From an uncultured Dehalococcoidia bacterium (GTDB lineage: Bacteria > Chloroflexota > Dehalococcoidia > Lucifugimonadales > UBA3495), in the NCBI GenBank assembly GCA_958296385.1, contig OY282494.1:2455537-2519536 (forward strand): a stretch of 64,000 nucleotides of DNA. Reading direction: 5' to 3'. Below the pieces are notes generated by a model. It was not told where the DNA came from, did no database searches, and saw nothing but the letters and a program-made list of their open reading frames with translations. A program made the translations under genes and the position numbers. Positions 45,004-55,072 of the stretch are shown piece after piece (the first letter of the stretch is position 1; the number at the start of each line of letters is the position of its first letter).

Positions 45004-48000
45004 ATGATGGCGCGCCGTAGCACCCACACCCGCGTTGGCATCGGCGTTGGGCTGGGCGGGGTTGTGGGGCTTTTGCTGGTGCTGGCGGGACTGGCTTGGT
45101 TTGGCGTTGCCGGGGACGCATTGGCTCAAAGCACTATTGATTACGACACCGATGACGATGGGCTGATTGACGTTACTACGCTGGCCCAGCTGGACGCTAT
45201 TCGCCACGACCTGAACGGCGACCCCGGCACCGGAGCGGCGCTTACCGCTTACAACGCCGCTTTTCCGAGCCGCGTAGCCGGCGCTACCGGACGGATGGGC
45301 TGCCCCACCTCCGGCGGCTGCACCGGCTACGAGCTGCTGAACGACCTGGACTTTAATACCGACGGCAGCAGCGATAACAGCGCGGACGCGCCCTACGCCA
45401 ACTGGACGCCCATCGGAACTTACACGGGCACTTTTGAGGGCCGGGGCTATACCATTTCCAACCTGAACACCAGCGCAATGGATGACGTGGGACTGTTCGC
45501 GGAATTGGGCGCTGGCGGCACTATTGCCACAGTGGGGCTGATTAATCCCACTGTACGCCGTGTAGTTATTGGCAACCCGGGCTTCTCGGGAGTCAGCATC
45601 ACCACTCTGGGCCCTCTGGCCGGCAAGAACCAGGGCACAATCAACGCCTCCTTTGTCAGTGGCGGTTCCGTTGCCACTGAGCATCGGAACGCACGCAGCG
45701 GCGGACTGGTGGGGTGAGAACAGGGGCACGATACGCGCCTCCTGGTCCACCGCCGTCGTCGACAACACCAGCAATCATGGTCAGCCTCATTCCGGCGGGC
45801 TGGTGGGCAACAACGCGGACGACGACGCCAGCATCATCGCCAGCTACGCCGCCGGCAACGTTGACAGTTTCGCTCAGACAAGTGCAAACACGCACTGCCT
45901 GGTAGGCCGGAACTCCGAAGGCACTACGGCTACCACCGGCACCGTAACCAACAGCTACTGGGACTCCACCCTTTGCGGCCGCTCCGGCGGCGGCGAGGGC
46001 AAGACCACCAGCCAGTTGCAGACGCCCACCGAGTACGGAACGCACCGGCATCTACTCCGCCTGGAACGTGAACGTTGACGGCATATCCGGCAACGACAAC
46101 CCCTGGCACTTCGGCACCGCCGCCCAATATCCTATCCTGTATAACGGCTTCAGCGACGCCTCCGGCATCGACTGGCAACGCAACCCGAACCTGGCCCGCA
46201 AGGACTACGACAGCGACGACGACAACCTGATTGAGGTTAGTACGCTGGACAGTCTCAACGGCATCCGCTATGACCTGGACGGGAAAGGCTTCGTCGCAGC
46301 AAAGAATGACCGCGTCAACTACGCGGCGGCGTTCCCCGGCCTGACCAAAGGGATGGGCTGCCGCACCACCTGCGCCGGCTACGAGCTGGTGAGCGACCTG
46401 GACTTTGACACCGACGGCGATGACACGGCCGACGCGCCCTACGCCAGCTGGTCGCCCCTCGGCAATTACACGTCCACCTTTAACGGCAACGGCCATACCA
46501 TCGCCAACCTGTCCGCATCGGCCACCGGCAATGATGCCAGAGGGGGACTGTTTGCGGAATTGGGCAGCGGCGGCGCCATCTCCGCAGTGGGACTGGTTAA
46601 CCCCACGGTAAGCTCTTCGGGCACTGCTAACCGCACCGGCGGACTGGTGGGCGAAAACGCTGGCACAGTCAGCGCCGTTTTTGTCAGTGGCGGCACTGTT
46701 ACCTCCAACAGTGCGGACGCTTTCACCGGCGGGCTGGTCGGCCGGAACAACGGCACAATAAGGGCCGCCTATGCCACCGCCAGCGTCTCCAACAGCAACC
46801 GGCCCTACAGTGACGTCGGCGGGCTGGTGGGCAACAATCAAAACGGCGCCGTCATTGCCAGCTACGCGGCCGGCTCCGTTAACGGCGGCGGCACCAGCAC
46901 TGAACTCGGCTGTCTGGTGGGCAAAAACACCGGCGGAGGCTTGAACGGCACCATGACCAACAGCTATTGGGACTCTACCCTCTGCACCCGCACCGGCGGC
47001 GGCGGCGCGGGCCATTCCACCACCGACCTGCAAACCCCCACCTAGTACGGAACTACCGGCATCTACTCCCTCTGGAACCTGAACCTGGACGGCGTGGCCG
47101 GGGGCGATGACCCCTGGTACTTCGGCGGCGCATCCGACTACCCCATCCCGCAATACGGCCGGGACGCCGCCGGCATCTACCGGCTCAGAAACCCGGGCGC
47201 GGCCACCAAAGACGACGACGACGACAACAATCTGATTGACGTCAAGACGCTGGCTCAGCTGGACGCCATCCGCTACGACCTGGACGGCGATGGCGCGGTG
47301 GCCGCCGGTAACGCCATCGCCTACGGCCAGGCGTTCCCCGGCCTGACGACGGGGATGGGCTGCCCCGACGCCTGCACGGGCTACGAACTGCGGGAAAACC
47401 TGGACTTTGACACCGACGGCAGCGGCACCGTGGACGCCGACGACGAATATGCCAGCTGGGCGCCCATCAGCGATAATACTACGGCGTACAGCGGCGTCTT
47501 TGAGGGCAACGGCCGTACCATCGCCAACTTGACCATCAACGACACCAACGCCGTGGGAATCAGTTGGGTGGGGCTGTTCGGCAACGCCGGCGGGGCCATC
47601 TCCGGCGTGGGCCTGCCCGACGTCAGCGTGGCCACGGCCCATATCATCGGTCTGAATGCCGGCGCGCTGGCGGGCCGCGTGTCCAGCGGGGGGGCGGTAA
47701 CTGCCAGCTGGGCCACGGGCAGCCTGACGGCCAGCGCCACTACCGCCGCGCCCAGATATATCGGCGGCCTGGTGGGTAATGCCAGCGGCCCGGTACGGGC
47801 CAGCTATGCCGGGGTGTCGGTAACCGGCTCCGGTAATGAGACCAGGGCCGGCGGCCTGGTTGGGGTGCTCTTTGGCCAGCCGTTAACGGCCAGTTACGCC
47901 ACCGGCGCAGTATCCGGCGGCGCCGGCGGCACGGCTGACAACGGCGGGCTGGTCGGCACTGCCGACGGCAGCGCGGCCGTCATCACGGCGTCTTACTCAA

Positions 48001-50221
48001 CAGGTAGGGTCACCGGCCGGCACTCCAGTAACACCGGGCTGGTCGGCATCTTTGAGAATAACGGATCGGCCGTCAACAGCTATTGGGACGTCGACACCAG
48101 CGGCGTTGCCGACGACGCCGACGACCCCCCCACCGCTCCGGAGGGCAAGAGCACCAGCGACTTGCAGACGCCGACCGCCTACGGCAGCAGCGGCATTTAC
48201 TCGGACTGGAACGTGGACGTTGACGGCGAGGCCGGGGGCGACGACCCCTGGCACTTCGGCGGCGCCGGCGAATACCCGGCGCTGCAATACGGGGGCCTGG
48301 AACTTTACCGGCAGGGGCGCGCTTTCGCTTTCAACCCCGTCGCGGTGACCGTAACCGAGGGTGCTGCGGCCGGTTCCACTTACACCGTTGCGCTGAGCAA
48401 CCGGCCATCGGGCACGGTAACCGTCGCCATCGCCGACGCCAACGACAAAGTAACCGCAACGCCGGCATCTCTAACCTTCAACGCCGGCAACTGGAACACG
48501 GCGCAGACGGTAACGGTAAAAGCAGTGTCCGACACCACCCTGGATGACAACACCTACACGCTGACGCACACGCCCACCGGAACCGGCTACAGCGCCGGGG
48601 ACGCGGCCAGCCTGTCCGTAACCATCCTGGACACCACCGCGCCGGGCATCACCTTTGTGCCAACCAGCCTGTCCATCGCGGAGGGCACCGACGGCACCGA
48701 GTACACGGTGGTACTGGACGCCGCACCCCAGGCGGAGACCACCGTCGCCATCACCAGCGACATCGCCGGCGTTACCGTTGATATGGCGAGCATAACTTTC
48801 TCCACTACCAACCACGACACCCCTCAAACGATAACGGTTGACACGGAGACGGACAGCGACGATGAGCACGCTGCGTCCGGGCTGACGCACACCCCCACCA
48901 TCCGGGGCGTGGCCAGCACGCCGCGCTGCTGCCGCTGCTGCTGTACGAGCCCGGCAACTCAACCACAACCCCAATCGAGTTCAGCGCGCCGCCGCCCGGC
49001 GGCTCCGGCACCTACACCTTTGGCCCCCCGGGGGAAACGGTAACGTACACGATAAGCAGCGAGGCCGGCGTCCCCGAGGGGATAACGATCAAGACGAGGG
49101 AGGCCCAGGGGGCCAGCGTGGCCACCACGACGACCATCACGCTCAGCGTGCCAGCCGACCCCGGCGCGCGCTCCGGCTACACTCTGGACGGGACTACACT
49201 GGTGGACATCAGCGCAACGTCGGTGCCGCCGGGCGGCCTGGAAATCTGCCTGCCGCTGCCGGCGCCCGGCAGCAATCCGCCAGTGCTGATGCACTACACG
49301 GCGGGCAGCTGGCGAACCGTAGGAACGACCGTGCGCGGCACCCAAGTCTGCGGCACGGTAAGCAGCCTCTCGCCGTTCATAACCGGCCGCGCCGCCGCAC
49401 CCACAACGCCAACGCCAACAGTAGCGCCGCCCGATGAGGAGGATGACGACGAACAGACCGGCGCCGGGAGCGGCGGCAGTTCCGGCGGCGGCGGCGGTGG
49501 CGGCAGCAGCTTCGGAGCCGGCGGCACAACGCCCAAGCCGACGCCAACCCCGGCGCCCACGCCCACGCCCACGCCCACGCCCACGCCAACGCCAACGCCA
49601 ACGCCGGCCACACCGACCCCGGCGCCAACCGCGATGCCGACGGCAGTACCGGCCACGCCGGCCCCAGCCCCAGCCCGTCCCACGCCAACGCCGGCGCCGA
49701 CAGCGGCCCCAACGCTGGCCCCGGCCCCGCCGACGGCTACACCGCCAACCCAACCGCCCCCGGTAGCGGCCATCGTTCCGCAGCCGGCCGTAATCGGAGA
49801 CATTACGTTCAGCATCAACAACCCGCCGCCGGGCAGCGCGCTGATGGTAGAGTTCCCCGTAACCAACCCCGGCGCCGTAACCGCCGAGTACCAACTAACC
49901 CTGGAAATAGCCGGCGAAGTCGTACAGCGCCAAACGCTAACCATCCCACCCGGCGAAACCCAAACCTTGCAGCTGCCCATCGTAGCCCCGGACGCCCGCG
50001 CCGAGGTAACCGTGCGGGTGGACGAGCAATCCCAAATCGCAATACTGACGCCGGCAATGGCTGCGCCTACGCCCGCTGCCGGAGGCGAAACCGTCGTCAC
50101 AACGCCGGCCGCTGAGCCGGCCGGCGGCGGCGCGCCCTGGCTGATAATCGGCATTATCGCCGTAATCGCCCTGGCCATCATCGGCGGCGGCATCGCCCTG
50201 CTGGTGCGCAGGCGGGGGTGA
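45004..50221 (+). pseudogene. giant GLUG/Calx-beta-like surface protein, interrupted
   Basis: One gene of about 1,700 codons broken at four places: a +1 shift at about 45714 (after SGGLVG), a +1 shift at about 46042 (in EYGT), a stop TAG at 47043 where sister repeats have GAG, and a shift at about 48895-48935. The N-terminus has a signal or membrane segment ending ALAQ. Three tandem units with GLUG-type motifs (GGLVGxN, ASYAAGxV) follow, then two Calx-beta-like stretches (VTVTEGAAAGSTYTVALSN; LSIAEGTDGTEYTVVLD). After these come a Gly/Ser run, a long Thr-Pro linker, a CARDB-like domain ([19 protein letters not shown]) and a C-terminal membrane helix with RRRG. It was probably a wall- or membrane-anchored adhesin. 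Sequencing errors are an alternative cause. Confidence 0.75.
45139..48297 (+). repeat. three tandem coding units of about 1 kb in the surface protein
   Basis: Units begin at about 45139, 46203 and 47211. Each starts with an acidic run and LIDVxTLAQLDAIRYDL, passes through MGCxxxCxGYEL, DLDFDTDG and GLUG motifs, and ends NSYWDSTLC ... DLQTPTxYG ... DDPWHFG ... YP. Unit 3 is the most diverged in its middle. Confidence 0.8.
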
Positions 50222-50419
50222 TACCGGCTGCCACATCAGCATCGCTCACCATCACATCGGGCGTCACACCATATAGCAGCAGGGGGAAATTGAACGAGTG
50301 ACGCCTGCCAGGTTGACATCTTTCGGGCATTTTGAGTATTCTCGGCTGTGCAGTGTGCCCGCGATTGGCTGTACGTCAGGAATAGCCGGGCCGGGAATCT
50401 CCAATTACGAGGAAGGTAC

Positions 50420-50830
50420 ATGGTAAAGCAGGGTGTGATACCGGACGAATTGACGAAACCTTATTGGGACGCCGCCAACGAGGAGCGCCTGGTGATTCAG
50501 AACTGCTCGGCTTGCGGCCGTTTGCAGCATCCCCCCGCCCGGGCCTGCGCGCTGTGCGGCTCCGGCGCTAATCTGGAATGGAAAGAAACCGTCGGGCGCG
50601 GCACCATCTACAACTACGGCGTGGTGTACGACTGCCCGGTGGCCTCCCTCAAAGAGGACTTGCCTTTTAACCTGGCCGTCATCATGCTCGAGGAGGACCC
50701 GGGCATCCTGTTCTACTCCCACCTGCCCGGCACTCCGGTGGACGACGTGCCGGTGGGCGCCACCGTCGAGGTGGTTTTTGAGGCGACGGCCAACGGCCAG
50801 AAAGTACCCGAGTGGCAGGTGCCGGGCTAA
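50420..50830 (+). CDS. DUF35 zinc-ribbon/OB-fold protein (thiolase partner)
   Basis: This 136-residue protein has a rubredoxin-like zinc site NCSACGRLQHPPARACALCG and an OB fold with GRGTIYNYGVVYDCPVA and PVGATVEVVFE. Such proteins pair with SCP2/thiolase-like enzymes, which is exactly the next gene. GAGGAAGG lies before the ATG at 50420. Confidence 0.88.
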   Translation: MVKQGVIPDELTKPYWDAANEERLVIQNCSACGRLQHPPARACALCGSGANLEWKETVGRGTIYNYGVVYDCPVASLKEDLPFNLAVIMLEEDPGILFYSHLPGTPVDDVPVGATVEVVFEATANGQKVPEWQVPG

Positions 50831-50951
50831 CGCCGTCATCTATATGATGGCCCGATATTGACGGCCCGATTATGGATGGCCCGAACTACGGACTGGCCCG
50901 GCATTTGCACTGGCCCGCTATTTGCTCAGAGCGCGCAATCAGGAGTGAACC

Positions 50952-52289
50952 ATGACCACCACCACCCCTAACGCCCCCGATTCCATGTACCGCTCCCGCG
51001 AAGGGATGGGTGTATGGGAACATCGCGGCAAGGTTGCCGCCGTCGGTATCGGACACTCGCCAACCGCCCGCCGCTGGGACGGCCGGCCCGAAACCTCGGT
51101 CGGCGCCAACAGCATCATCGCCCTGCGTCAGGCCATCGCCGACGCCGGCGTGCCCCCCGACCAGGTGGACGGCATCGTGCTGGTGCCCGTTACCACCACC
51201 GGCGCCTACTGGCCGTCCGACACCCCCGTGCCGCAGGACGTAGTCAACGCGTTCAATCCCACCGACGACCCGCTGGACGGCATCGGCCAGCTCAGCGCCG
51301 AATGGCTGCTCAAAAATATGCCCGAACTCACCAACGTCAAGTTCACGATGAACGCCCCCGGCTGTATGTCGGCGGCCATCACGGTGGCGGCCCAGGCCGT
51401 CGGCGACGGCTTGACCAGCACTTGCCTGGTGCTGAAAGGCTGGCACAACCTGGAGGGGCGCTACAATCACGGCGGCATCAGCGCCGCCGACGCCGTGCCG
51501 GGCACCTTTGCCATCAGCCCCGGCCGCACCCTGTGGGGCGCCCCCGGCTGCTACGGCACCGCCTTGCAGTTTGCCGAGTACTGCCGCAAGTACGGCAAGC
51601 ACCACGACATGATGGCGCCCTTTATGCAGAACTCCCGGCGCAACGGCCTGCTGTTCCCGGAGGGCTACTGGGCCCAGCACCGCCCCGAACAGCTCCTGCC
51701 GGAGGACTACCTGACCTCCCGCTGGATTGCCAAGCCGGCCAACCTGTTTGACAACGACATCCCAATCATGGCCTCCGCCGCCTACCTGTTCACCACCGCC
51801 GACCGGGCCCAGGACATGGCGCAAAAGCCCGTCTATATCCTCGGCCACGCCTCCAGCCGGGGTACTGCCCGCAGCATTACGCCTACCCTGGAGGAAATCC
51901 AGGCCGAAACCGGCAGCACCGGGCGCAAGATTTACGAAAGCGCCGGCATCACCGCCGACGACCTCTCCTTTGAGAATATGTACGACGGCTTTGCCCAATT
52001 CCACCAGTTCCACATCGAGGGACTGGGCTACCGGGGTATGAAGTTCGGCGATGCGCTGGACTTTTACCAGACCGACATCAGCATTGAGGGGCCCAATCCC
52101 ATCCTGCCCAGCGGCGGCAACATCGGCAGCGGCCGCAGCCGCTTTTGGATGCACACCGACTGCATCCAGCAGATTCAGGGACGGGCCGGCGCCCGCGCCC
52201 TCACCGGCGTCAAACCCGAAATCGGCGTTTCCGGCGGCCCCATGCCAATGGGCGGCAACTTCACCGTATGGAGCGCCACCCCCAACTAA
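50952..52289 (+). CDS. thiolase-like protein (SCP-x/lipid-transfer type)
   Basis: This 445-residue thiolase-fold protein has AAVGIGHSPTARRWDGR at the start and the nucleophile Cys138 in MNAPGCMSAAI. The second-half block reads DLSFENMYDGFAQFHQF. At the end the usual GGGxxxGHP is SGGNIGSGR, so the catalytic His of biosynthetic thiolases is missing, as in many SCP-x-like members. With the DUF35 protein it may act in steroid or branched acyl-CoA cleavage; this is inference. Confidence 0.82.
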   Translation: MTTTTPNAPDSMYRSREGMGVWEHRGKVAAVGIGHSPTARRWDGRPETSVGANSIIALRQAIADAGVPPDQVDGIVLVPVTTTGAYWPSDTPVPQDVVNAFNPTDDPLDGIGQLSAEWLLKNMPELTNVKFTMNAPGCMSAAITVAAQAVGDGLTSTCLVLKGWHNLEGRYNHGGISAADAVPGTFAISPGRTLWGAPGCYGTALQFAEYCRKYGKHHDMMAPFMQNSRRNGLLFPEGYWAQHRPEQLLPEDYLTSRWIAKPANLFDNDIPIMASAAYLFTTADRAQDMAQKPVYILGHASSRGTARSITPTLEEIQAETGSTGRKIYESAGITADDLSFENMYDGFAQFHQFHIEGLGYRGMKFGDALDFYQTDISIEGPNPILPSGGNIGSGRSRFWMHTDCIQQIQGRAGARALTGVKPEIGVSGGPMPMGGNFTVWSATPN

Positions 52290-52422
52290 CCCAACAGCCC
52301 AACGACACCCCAAACACCCGATGCGGAATGCAGCCGGCAACCAGGTCGGCTGTATTCCTTGACGCCAGCCGCCCGCCGGATGCAAGAATCCGGCGCCGGC
52401 CGACAAGGAGACGTACACCGCT

Positions 52423-52776
52423 TTGGCGATACTGATTAGCTTTGACATTGACGGCACCCTGGAAGTTGGCGACCCCCCCGGCGCCTTGACTATGGATATG
52501 GTCAGGCGGGTGCGGGACAAGGGTTTCCTCATCGGCAGCTGCTCCGACCGCCCCCCCAGCAGCCAGCGCACCATCTGGGAGCAGCACAACATCCCCGTAG
52601 ATTTCGCAGTCCCCAAGCATATGCTTGCCGAAGTGAAAGCCCAGTTTGACGCGGAATCCTACTACCACATCGGCGACCGCGAGGATTTGGACAAGCGGTA
52701 CGCGCTGGAGGCCGGCTTCGAGTTCCTCTGGCCCGACGAAGCCGCCGCCCTCCCCTGGTTCATCTCCGACGACTGA
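52423..52776 (+). CDS. small HAD-like protein
   Basis: This 117-residue protein starts with ILISFDIDGTLEVG (HAD motif I, DxDGT), has IGSCSDRPPSSQRT as motif II and YYHIGDREDLDKRYA as a motif IV-like block. The motif III Lys is not clear and no cap domain is present. A TTG start with AAGGAG upstream is used. Substrate unknown. Confidence 0.65.
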   Translation: MAILISFDIDGTLEVGDPPGALTMDMVRRVRDKGFLIGSCSDRPPSSQRTIWEQHNIPVDFAVPKHMLAEVKAQFDAESYYHIGDREDLDKRYALEAGFEFLWPDEAAALPWFISDD

Positions 52777-52865
52777 CGGCCCACGATTGACCGGGCCCGA
52801 CAGCCAACCGATGCGCGGCCCGGTATCCGTCGCTGACGCAGCCGGCCGGATGGTAACTAACCACG

Positions 52866-54059
52866 ATGCTTGAACTCAGGACGGTAACCAGCGACGAATT
52901 CATCCCGTGGCTCCACGCCGAGTCGCGGGCTTACGGCAATCGTCTGGACAACGACCCGGAGGTGCTGCGCCCGCATTTTGACCTGGCCCGTTCCATCGCC
53001 ATCTTTGAGGATGGCAGCGTAGTCGGCGGCGCCCACTCGCACAGCATCGCAATGTCCATCCCCGGCGGCGCGGCACGCATCGCCGGCGTCGCCAACATCG
53101 CCGTCCAGCCCACCCACCGGCGCCAGGGCGTGTTGACCCAAATGATGCGCCATCAAATCCACGACATCCACGCGCGCGGCGAGCCAATGGCCGCCCTGTT
53201 CGCCTCGGAGAGCGCCATCTACGGACGGTTCGGCTACGGCATCGGCTCCCTGCGCGAGCAGTGGGCCATCGACCGCCACCACAACCGCTACGCCCGGCGC
53301 CACGAACCCGGCGGCCGCCTGCGGTTCGTTGACCCCGCTGATATTACTCGTGAACTGCCCGAAGTCTGCCGCCGGAGCACCGTGGGCCGGCCGGGCCTGA
53401 TTGAGAAACCCTTGCATCATTGGGAGCAGGAATCCCGCGCGCCGGAGCATCAGCAGGGCGGCCGGGGCGGCCTGTTCTACGTCGCTTACGACGACGACGC
53501 CGGCCGGACGCAAGGCTACGCCAAATATCGCACCACCGGCAGCACTCTGGTCGTCAACGAGCTGATGGCCGTCACCCGCGACGCCAACGCCGCCCTGTGG
53601 CGGTTCTGCTTTGACGTTGACCTGATTACCCGCACCGAGGCCGAGAAACGCCCCGTTGACGACCCCATGCCCTGGCTGCTGGCCGACCCCCGCCGGTTGC
53701 AGCGCTCCACGCGGGACGGTATGTGGCTGCGCCTGGTTGACGCCCCCGCCGCCTTGCAGCTGCGCACCTACCAAACCGACGACCGCCTGACGCTGCAAAT
53801 CAGCGACGACCTGTGCGACTGGAACAACGGATGCTTTGACCTGGCAGGTTCCCCCGACGGCGCCGCCTGCCGCCCGTCCCAATCTACCCCCGACCTGTCG
53901 CTAACCATCGCCGGCCTGGCCTCCGCCTACCTGGGCGCCGCCGGTTTCACCACCCTGTCCCAGGCCGGCCTGGTCAACGAACAAACCCCCGGCGCCCTGC
54001 ACCGCGCCGACAAAATGTTCGCCGTCCCGCAGCAACCCTGGACACCCCACAACTTTTAG
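52866..54059 (+). CDS. Eis-like GNAT N-acetyltransferase
   Basis: This 397-residue protein has the Eis plan. The GNAT core shows VANIAVQPTHRRQGVLTQMM (acetyl-CoA loop) and ALFASESAIYGRFGYG. A second GNAT-like domain follows, then an SCP2-like C-terminal domain (LTIAGLASAYLGAAGFTTLS) ending in a free Phe carboxylate (PHNF), which Eis uses in catalysis. Substrate unknown. Confidence 0.87.
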   Translation: MLELRTVTSDEFIPWLHAESRAYGNRLDNDPEVLRPHFDLARSIAIFEDGSVVGGAHSHSIAMSIPGGAARIAGVANIAVQPTHRRQGVLTQMMRHQIHDIHARGEPMAALFASESAIYGRFGYGIGSLREQWAIDRHHNRYARRHEPGGRLRFVDPADITRELPEVCRRSTVGRPGLIEKPLHHWEQESRAPEHQQGGRGGLFYVAYDDDAGRTQGYAKYRTTGSTLVVNELMAVTRDANAALWRFCFDVDLITRTEAEKRPVDDPMPWLLADPRRLQRSTRDGMWLRLVDAPAALQLRTYQTDDRLTLQISDDLCDWNNGCFDLAGSPDGAACRPSQSTPDLSLTIAGLASAYLGAAGFTTLSQAGLVNEQTPGALHRADKMFAVPQQPWTPHNF

Positions 54060-54200
54060 GAATACCAGGCCCAAGTCAAAATCCCGCCAACAAATTGACC
54101 GCTTACCGGCGCAGTGCTAAAATCGGGATGTTGCGCGTATTCCCCGGCGCGGCGTTTGTCGCCGGTGCCGTTATTCATCCATCATTAAGGAGGGCTGGTT

Positions 54201-54527
54201 TTGCCTCGCTACGATTATCGATGTAAGGAGTGCGAGTCGGAGTTTGAGCTGCTGCAAAAGTTCAGCGAAGCCGGTTCCGGGGAATGTCCTTCCTGCGGCG
54301 GCGACGGCCAGCGCGTGTTTCACGCCGTCCCCGTCATTTACAAGGGCAGCGGCTTTTACACCACCGACTACGGACGCCCCAAGCGCCCATCCGAGGCCAA
54401 AGAAGCCGCCGCCGAGTCATCATCCAACGGCAGCAGCGACTCGTCATCCGGCGATAGCAAGAGCGGCGATTCGTCATCGTCCACCCCGGCGGCAGCGCCG
54501 GCCGCCAGCGGCAGCGACTCGGCCTAG
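54201..54527 (+). CDS. FmdB-type zinc-ribbon protein
   Basis: This 108-residue protein starts PRYDYRCKECESEFELLQKF with a second CPSCGG, giving the four-Cys zinc ribbon of FmdB/CxxC_CxxC_SSSS proteins. HAVPVIYKGSGFYTTDYGR follows, then a low-complexity Ser/Asp/Ala tail. It starts with TTG at 54201, fixed by GGAGGG 9 nt upstream. The tail is typical of the family. Confidence 0.88.
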   Translation: MPRYDYRCKECESEFELLQKFSEAGSGECPSCGGDGQRVFHAVPVIYKGSGFYTTDYGRPKRPSEAKEAAAESSSNGSSDSSSGDSKSGDSSSSTPAAAPAASGSDSA

Positions 54528-54563
54528 CCCGTCGTCGCCCGCCCCGGCAGCGCTCGCATACCC

Positions 54564-54592
54564 AAAAGGCCGCCCGCCCGGTACGGCCTTTT
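54564..54592. terminator. bidirectional hairpin terminator
   Basis: AAAAGGCCG and CGGCCTTTT form a perfect 9-bp stem with an 11-nt loop between the FmdB-type gene and dtd. It has T and A tracts suited to both strands. Confidence 0.75.
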
Positions 54593-54604
54593 CCCATTCG
54601 CCCC

Positions 54605-55069
54605 ATGCGCGCCCTGCTGCAACGGGTAACGTCCGCCTCGGTGAGCATTGACGGCCGGACGGTGGGCGCCATCGGCCCCGGCCTGGTGGCCCTGCTGGGC
54701 GTTGCCGACGGCGATGACGAATCCGATGCCCGCTACATCGTTGATAAGGTGGTGAACCTCCGCATTTTTGCCGATGACGCCGGGCGTTTCAACCTGTCCG
54801 CTCGGGACGTGAACGCCGCGCTGCTGGCCGTATCGCAGTTCACCCTCTACGCCGACACCCGGCGGGGCCGCCGCCCCGATTTCACCAAAGCCGCCGCGCC
54901 CGATGACGCCAATCGCCTGTACGAGCGGGCGGTTGCAATGTTCCGTGAGGCCGGCCTGACCGTGGCCACCGGCCAGTTCCAGGCGTATATGCAAGTCAAC
55001 ATCGCCAACGACGGCCCGGTTACCCTACTGGTGGACAGCGCCGACCGGAACCGACCCCGGCGGGGATAG
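54605..55069 (+). CDS. dtd: D-aminoacyl-tRNA deacylase
   Basis: This 154-residue protein has MRALLQRVTSASVSIDGR, LLAVSQFTLYADTRRGRRP (the SQFTL motif) and VNIANDGPVTLLVDS with the Gly-cisPro motif. It removes D-amino acids from tRNA. Length and motifs are standard. It converges with the M20 gene, 3 bp apart. Confidence 0.95.
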   Translation: MRALLQRVTSASVSIDGRTVGAIGPGLVALLGVADGDDESDARYIVDKVVNLRIFADDAGRFNLSARDVNAALLAVSQFTLYADTRRGRRPDFTKAAAPDDANRLYERAVAMFREAGLTVATGQFQAYMQVNIANDGPVTLLVDSADRNRPRRG

Positions 55070-55072
55070 CGC

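Noticed and set aside
45715-45717. In-frame TGA in the surface protein as a second selenocysteine codon
   Set aside because: The next codons in the same frame lose the repeat pattern while the +1 frame restores it, so this is a frameshift. No hairpin of SECIS type follows.
45930-47642. 570-codon open frame antisense to the GLUG gene
   Set aside because: Its Gly/Ala/Val-rich sequence is the shadow of the repeated acidic coding units on the plus strand.
50886-52616. 576-codon antisense frame over the thiolase
   Set aside because: Same reason: a shadow of a strongly supported gene, low-complexity composition and no family motif.
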